This document shows, piece after piece, positions 59,658 to 64,000 of a stretch of DNA of 64,000 nucleotides. Positions within the stretch are counted from its first letter, which is position 1, and each line of letters starts with the position of its first letter. This DNA is from Streptomyces noursei (GTDB taxonomy: Bacteria; Actinomycetota; Actinomycetes; Streptomycetales; Streptomycetaceae). The position numbers were made by a program, and so were the translations under genes. The notes under the pieces are model-generated. The model saw only the letters and a program-made list of their open reading frames with translations, had not been told where the DNA came from and did no database searches. The stretch is taken from assembly GCF_016917755.1 (NCBI RefSeq), contig NZ_CP070326.1, forward strand, positions 496,001 to 560,000, in the 5' to 3' direction.

Positions 59658-60926
59658 ATGACGTTGTCCCGCACCCGGCAAGAGCACAGCGACCAGCAGG
59701 AACCGCGGCCACCGGAAACGTCGGTGACACCGACGCAGAGGGAGCTGCGGCTCGCCGTCGTCGGCCTCGGCATGCGGGGCACGCTCGGCAGGCACATCGC
59801 CGACGGGCGCCTGCCGGCGAAGGTGGTGGCGGTCTGCGACCCGGTCGCGGCCCGTCGGGAACGCAGTCGGGAGCTGTATCCGGAGGCCGCCCGGTACGCC
59901 GACCACCACCAGTTGCTCGCCGCCGGACCGGACGGGGTGATCCTGACGACGCCGGACGACACCCACGAGGAGTTGGCCGTCGCCTTCCTGGAGGCCGGCG
60001 TCGCGGTCTTCGTCGACAAGCCCCTGGCCATCACCACCGCGGGGTGCGACCGCGTACTGGACGCGGCGCGGCGCACCGGCACCAGGCTCTACGTCGGGCA
60101 CAACATGCGGCACATGCCGGTCATCCGGACCCTGCGCGACCTGGTCGTCGAGGGCGTCATCGGCGAGGTCAAGGCCGTCTGGTGCCGTCACTTCGTCGGC
60201 CACGGCGGCGACTTCTACTTCAAGGACTGGCACGCGGACCGGCGCCGCACCACTGGTCTGCTGCTGCAGAAGGGTGCGCACGACATCGACGTGATCCACT
60301 GGCTGGCCGGCGGTTACACCGTGCGGACCCAGGCGATGGGCGGGTTGACCGTCTACGGCGACATCACGGCACGCGGCGGGCAGGGCGAGCGGACGTTGAC
60401 CGAGTGGTTCGCCCCCGAGACGAACTGGCCGCCCGCCTCACTGACCGGCCTGAACGACGTGGTCGACGTCGAGGACCTCTCGATGATGACCATGCGGCTG
60501 GACAACGGCGTGTTCGCCACGTATCAGCAGTGCCATTACACGCCGGACTACTGGCGCAATTACACCGTCATCGGCACCCACGGCCGGCTGGAGAACTTCG
60601 GCGACACCGAGGGTGCGGTGGTGAAGGTGTGGAACAGCCGGCGCAGCGGCTACCGCACGGACGCCGATCTGGTGGTCGAGGTGCCCTCGGACGACGGCGG
60701 GCACGGTGGGGCCGATCCGCGGCTGGTGGCCGAGTTCGTGGATTTCGTGCGCGCGGGCGGTGCCACGCTCACCTCACCGGTGGCTGCACGGCAGGCGGTG
60801 GCCGCCGGCTGCGCCGCCACCGCCTCACTGCGCGCCGACGGCGTTCCCGTCGATGTCCCGGCATTGTCACGGGAGTTGGTCGCCCACTTCGCCGGTGCGG
60901 ACGACGCGGAGACCCGGGAATCCTGA
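59658..60926 (+). CDS. Gfo/Idh/MocA-family NAD(P)-dependent oxidoreductase
   Basis: This 422-residue enzyme has the Rossmann start LAVVGLGMRGTLGRHIADG, the family motif FVDKPLA with the conserved Lys, and the active-site segment LLLQKGAHDIDVIHWL with Asp and His. Family members oxidise or reduce sugars and inositols. ATG at 59658 follows GGAAAGG. It is divergent from the DUF2264 gene with about 170 bp between them, and the two probably share a control region for metabolism of a carbohydrate. Confidence 0.88.
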   Translation: MTLSRTRQEHSDQQEPRPPETSVTPTQRELRLAVVGLGMRGTLGRHIADGRLPAKVVAVCDPVAARRERSRELYPEAARYADHHQLLAAGPDGVILTTPDDTHEELAVAFLEAGVAVFVDKPLAITTAGCDRVLDAARRTGTRLYVGHNMRHMPVIRTLRDLVVEGVIGEVKAVWCRHFVGHGGDFYFKDWHADRRRTTGLLLQKGAHDIDVIHWLAGGYTVRTQAMGGLTVYGDITARGGQGERTLTEWFAPETNWPPASLTGLNDVVDVEDLSMMTMRLDNGVFATYQQCHYTPDYWRNYTVIGTHGRLENFGDTEGAVVKVWNSRRSGYRTDADLVVEVPSDDGGHGGADPRLVAEFVDFVRAGGATLTSPVAARQAVAAGCAATASLRADGVPVDVPALSRELVAHFAGADDAETRES

Positions 60927-61183
60927 GTCGGCGGCCGGCGCAGCCGGTTTCGCGTTGCGCGCCCATCGTGGCCACTGGCACGAGGTGGACACCACGGGTT
61001 CGCTGATTCAGGTAGCAATGATCCGGGTGACGACGGGGATTCCGGTTCCGGAATTCTCCTCCCCGGACGACGACGGCTGCCGCGATGTCCCGTGATCCGG
61101 TCCGGAATTCCCTTGTCGACCACCGAGCGGAACGCACACACGAAGAGCACCTGAAAAGCACGTGAAAAGGAGTGGTGAGAAAG

Positions 61184-61765
61184 ATGGTCACGGGGAAGAG
61201 GGCCACCCTTGCGCTGGGGGCGGCGCTCGGCATGCTGCTGGCCGTGCCGCTCTCGGCGCAGGCGGCCGGCCGCCCGAGCGCGCTGCCGAGCGAGAGCGAG
61301 TGGCTGGGCGACGTCGCGCCGGTCGCCGCGTCCCTCCAGGACTACCTCAAGGACCGCCTGGCCCAGGGAACGCCCGGCGAGAAGCCCGCGGTCGTCCTGG
61401 ACATCGACAACACGTCCCTGGCGACGCACTACGACAGGGGCAAGCCGGTCGAGGCGATCCTCAAGGCCACCGGCTACGCGCACGAGCACGGCGCGGCGGT
61501 GCTGTTCGCGTCCTATCGCGGCGCCGACGAGCAGGACTCCACGACCGAGGAACTCAGGTCGGCCGGGTACACCGTCGACGGCCTCTGCCTCAAGCCGCAC
61601 GGCGACAGCCCCGGCAAGGCCGAGGTCAAGCTCGGCTGCCGGAAGAAGTACGAGGCGCAGGGCTACACCCTCGTCGCCAATGTGGGTAATCGCAGCACCG
61701 ACTTCGAGGGCGGACACTACGAGAAGGGGTTCAAGCTTCCCGACTATGACGGACAGTTGAGTTGA
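61184..61765 (+). CDS. Exported HAD-superfamily acid phosphatase-like protein
   Basis: ATG at 61184 is chosen because the AGGAG at 61168-61172 is too close to the upstream GTG codons. The 193-residue protein has a Sec signal peptide (about 1-27, ending SAQA) and the HAD nucleophile motif LDIDNTSL with Asp73 and Asp75. Class B/C-type acid phosphatases of Streptomyces share this build and act outside the cell. A terminator follows. Confidence 0.85.
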   Translation: MVTGKRATLALGAALGMLLAVPLSAQAAGRPSALPSESEWLGDVAPVAASLQDYLKDRLAQGTPGEKPAVVLDIDNTSLATHYDRGKPVEAILKATGYAHEHGAAVLFASYRGADEQDSTTEELRSAGYTVDGLCLKPHGDSPGKAEVKLGCRKKYEAQGYTLVANVGNRSTDFEGGHYEKGFKLPDYDGQLS

Positions 61766-61809
61766 TTCCGGAATTCCGGAGATGCCCGTTCTTTGGCGCG
61801 GCATGAGTG

Positions 61810-61849
61810 ATGCGTGTGGGCCCATCGTTATCGGTGGGCCCACACGCAT
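61810..61849 (+). terminator. Strong terminator after the phosphatase gene
   Basis: ATGCGTGTGGGCCCA (61810-61824) pairs perfectly with its complement (61835-61849), giving a 15-bp stem and a 10-base loop. Confidence 0.85.
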
Positions 61850-62129
61850 GACTCCTGCCGGGAATCCGGTGTCCCGCACGGACCGGATCAGCGGAATGCA
61901 CCGGTCGAGCGCAATGCACCGGTCGGGCGGCATCCACCGGGTGTTCACCGTACGGCGGGACCGCGTTTCACCGGCCCGCACGGTCGATGCCGAAGGGCTG
62001 TCGCAAGCGGGGTCGCCGGGGCAGCCTGTGGTAGACAACGACGCCCCACACGGCCCTCGCGCCTCGCAACCCCACGTCCGCGAGCGCGACGGTTTCCCCT
62101 TCAGCCCCCCACCCGCCCGGAGCCCCCCC

Positions 62130-63113
62130 ATGAGCGACGACGACCGGCCGGCCCACCTCATCCGTCTCGGCCTGTCGGCAACCGAGGCCACCACCTACCT
62201 GGCCATGTTGGACACCGGCCCCACCACCGTCGCCGCACTGGCCCGGCGGCTGGGCCGGACGCCCGCCGACGCGGAACACACCCTCGCCCGGCTCATCCAC
62301 CTGGGCCTGGCCACCAGCCACGGCCCCGATCGCTCCGGCATCGCACCGATCGAACCCTCCATCGGCCTCGGACGCCTGGCCAGCGCCCGTACCGAGGAGC
62401 TGCAACAGGCCCATCTGGTGGCGATGGACGCCTACCGCACCTACCGGCGCCAGGTGCACCCGCAGGCCACCGACGACCTCGTCGAAGTGGTCACCGGGCC
62501 GCAGATCGTGGAACGCATCCTCCAGGTCGAGGACGCCGCGACCTCCGAGGTGCTGCGCTTCGACACCCCGCCGTGGCACACCGGCGGCACGCCCAATCCG
62601 ACCGAGATCCGCAACCTGGAGCGCGGCGTCTCCTATCGCATCGTGTACTCCAAGTCCGCGGTGGAGAACAGCGATTACTACGCCTGCAACATCCGACCGT
62701 GCATCGCGGCGGGCGAGCGGGCCCGGGTGCTCCAGTCCCTGCCGGTGAAGCTGGGCGTCTTCGATCAGCGGCTGGCCATCGTCTCGCTGGCGTTCGGCGA
62801 CACCGACGTGAACGACTCGATGCTGCTGGTCCGCCCGTCCAGCCTGTTGCGGGCGCTCACCGGACTGTTCGAGACCTCCTGGCGGTCCGCCTATCCGCTG
62901 CACTTCGGCGAGCGGGTGCCGCCCGCGCTGCGCCCGATCCAGCGCCGGATCCTGGAACTGCTCGGCAGCGGCGTCACCGACGAGACCATCGCCGAACTCC
63001 TCGGCATCAGCCGCCGCACCCTCTCCCGCCAGCTGGAACAGCTCAACCGGGCCGCCGACGCCACCACCCGCTTCCAACTCGCCCTGTACGCCGCACGAAA
63101 GGGATGGGTCTGA
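62130..63113 (+). CDS. TrmB/LuxR-type transcriptional regulator
   Basis: ATG at 62130 with GGAG seven bases upstream gives 327 residues. The N-terminus is a TrmB-like winged helix (LGLSATEATTYLAMLDTGPT). The middle resembles the phospholipase-D-like effector part of such regulators. The C-terminus is a LuxR-type HTH (LLGSGVTDETIAELLGISRR). This combination is frequent in Streptomyces next to secondary-metabolism or P450 genes. It converges on the ferredoxin/P450 pair; targets are unknown. Confidence 0.87.
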   Translation: MSDDDRPAHLIRLGLSATEATTYLAMLDTGPTTVAALARRLGRTPADAEHTLARLIHLGLATSHGPDRSGIAPIEPSIGLGRLASARTEELQQAHLVAMDAYRTYRRQVHPQATDDLVEVVTGPQIVERILQVEDAATSEVLRFDTPPWHTGGTPNPTEIRNLERGVSYRIVYSKSAVENSDYYACNIRPCIAAGERARVLQSLPVKLGVFDQRLAIVSLAFGDTDVNDSMLLVRPSSLLRALTGLFETSWRSAYPLHFGERVPPALRPIQRRILELLGSGVTDETIAELLGISRRTLSRQLEQLNRAADATTRFQLALYAARKGWV

Positions 63114-63130
63114 TGCGCGTCGAGGGGTGA

Positions 63131-63166
63131 TGCGGGGTGCCGGCCGGGTGCGCGACCGGCACCGCA
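63131..63166. terminator. Hairpin between converging LuxR-type and ferredoxin genes
   Basis: GGTGCCGG (63136-63143) and CCGGCACC (63156-63163) form an 8-bp stem, extended by TGC/GCA after a two-base bulge. Confidence 0.6.
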
Positions 63167-63219
63167 CGCCCCGAAGGAGCCGGCCGCCGAACGGCGTCGA
63201 CCTCCTCCGGTCCCCTCCG

Positions 63220-63420
63220 CTACGTGTCGGCCTCGACGACCTGGACGGCGCGGGACGGGCAGAGCATGCCGGCCTCGCGGACCGCCGGCCGGTCGTCGCC
63301 GGCGGGGTCGGACCGCAGCACCGTGACGACCCCCTCGTCGTCCTGGTCGAACACCCCCGGAGCGGTCAGTGCGCACAGTCCGGCGCCGACGCAGAGCATC
63401 CGATCGACGCTCACTCGCAT
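63220..63420 (-). CDS. 3Fe-4S ferredoxin, P450 electron donor
   Basis: The 66-residue protein from ATG 63420 has Cys10, Cys16 and Cys54 as cluster ligands (MLCVGAGLCALTAPGVF and MLCPSRAV). Gly/Ala stands at the position of the fourth ligand, typical of the 3Fe-4S ferredoxins that serve CYP105-type P450s in Streptomyces. It lies 28 bases after the P450 gene on the same strand. Confidence 0.92.
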   Translation of the reverse strand: MRVSVDRMLCVGAGLCALTAPGVFDQDDEGVVTVLRSDPAGDDRPAVREAGMLCPSRAVQVVEADT

Positions 63421-63448
63421 GGTCACCCCTCTCCCCCTTTCCGCTCCG

Positions 63449-64000
63449 TCACCAGGTGACCGGGAGCTCGTTGACGCCCTGGATCGTGGTGCCCGGTCGC
63501 AGCTTCAACTGGTCGACGGGAACGGCCAGTTTGAGCGTCGGGACGCGGTCCATCAGCGCGTTGAGGATGACCTCCAGCTCCAGGCGGGCGAGGTTCTGCC
63601 CCAGGCACTGGTGCACACCGAAGCCGAAGGACAGATGGTGGCGCGCGGAGCGGCGAACGTCGAAGGAGTCGGGGTCCTCGTACACCGAACCGTCGCGGTT
63701 GGCTATGGAGTTGACGACGATGACGCCCTCGCCGGCCCGGATGAGCTGGCCCTCGATCTCGATGTCGGCGAGGGCGATGCGCCCGCCGGCGATGTCCGCG
63801 ATGGCCAGGTAGCGGAGCAGTTCCTCCACCGCACCGGGGATGAGGCTGCGGTCCTCGCGCAGCGCCGCGTACTGCTCGGGGTGTTCCAGCAGGGTGATCG
63901 CGCTGAGGGAGGTCATCGACGCGGTCGTCTCGTGACCGGCGATGAGCAGCAGCATCGCCGTGGAGGCCAGTTCCTCACGGTCGATCTCGCCCTTGGCGAG
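63449..64000 (-). CDS. Cytochrome P450, C-terminal part (CYP105-like)
   Basis: The last 183 residues are present; the gene enters from beyond the right edge. The I-helix motif AGHETTASM, the ExxR motif EELLR and the haem-ligand region FGFGVHQCLGQNLARLEL are intact. With the adjacent 3Fe-4S ferredoxin it resembles the SoyC/SoyB-type pairs that hydroxylate xenobiotics or secondary metabolites. The substrate is unknown. Confidence 0.93.
   Translation of the reverse strand, partial: LAKGEIDREELASTAMLLLIAGHETTASMTSLSAITLLEHPEQYAALREDRSLIPGAVEELLRYLAIADIAGGRIALADIEIEGQLIRAGEGVIVVNSIANRDGSVYEDPDSFDVRRSARHHLSFGFGVHQCLGQNLARLELEVILNALMDRVPTLKLAVPVDQLKLRPGTTIQGVNELPVTW

Overview
The window is GC-rich, densely coded actinomycete DNA and almost certainly comes from a Streptomyces chromosome. 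The reasons are the codon use, frequent GTG starts, ATGA/GTGA gene overlaps, several leaderless-looking promoters, F420-type flavoenzymes, a small 3Fe-4S ferredoxin beside a P450, and one rare in-frame TTA codon at 8560. No tRNA, rRNA, CRISPR array or complete insertion sequence was seen. The content is accessory or adaptive: seven one-component regulators of TetR, ArsR or LuxR type plus an XRE/TPR regulator, most beside their probable targets.

Layout. 1-3409: a minus-strand VWA protein (cut by the window edge) and a SWIM-type zinc-finger protein. 3697-14127: a compact cluster of galU (minus), an XRE/TPR regulator flanked by repeated TTGCCAA/TTGGCAA boxes, then a co-directional run of a GT2 glycosyltransferase, a protoporphyrinogen-oxidase-like flavoprotein, a class III aminotransferase, an unknown 121-residue protein, a GMC oxidoreductase and an MFS exporter. 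This looks like a small uncharacterised biosynthetic pathway. 14182-21106: F420-type oxidoreductases, a quinone oxidoreductase divergent from an ArsR repressor, a truncated 3-hydroxyacyl-CoA dehydrogenase, TetR genes, VOC and Nudix proteins. 21164-24827: a TetX-like monooxygenase divergent from an MFS pump and an isochorismatase-fold hydrolase. 24896-28349: a TetR gene, an AtzG-like/amidase pair and a metallo-beta-lactamase-fold hydrolase sharing a GCAA-N5-TTGC operator.

28795-32507: two small exported proteins, a 64-bp inverted-repeat-bounded element, and a cysteine-synthase-like enzyme overlapped by an MFS gene. 32652-47383: a potassium/cation island containing a KdpD-like protein that has lost its phospho-acceptor histidine, kdpFABC, a DUF4118 membrane protein, a second KdpD with intact kinase motifs, a CPA1 antiporter, an orphan KdpF-like peptide and the remains of a TrkA-N type protein. 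No kdpE is present. 47451-57047: VOC protein, a subtilase without a signal peptide, an 828-residue unknown protein, a TetR/dihydrofolate-reductase-fold pair, GNAT and several hypothetical proteins. 57286-64000: a DUF2264 protein divergent from a Gfo/Idh/MocA oxidoreductase, an exported HAD-type phosphatase, a LuxR-type regulator, and a ferredoxin/P450 pair cut by the window edge.

All functional calls rest on motif reading by eye; no database search was run. The items most worth follow-up are the boxed regulator and its pathway (3697-14127), the pseudokinase KdpD with the rest of the kdp island, and the shared operator of the amidase/MBL locus.
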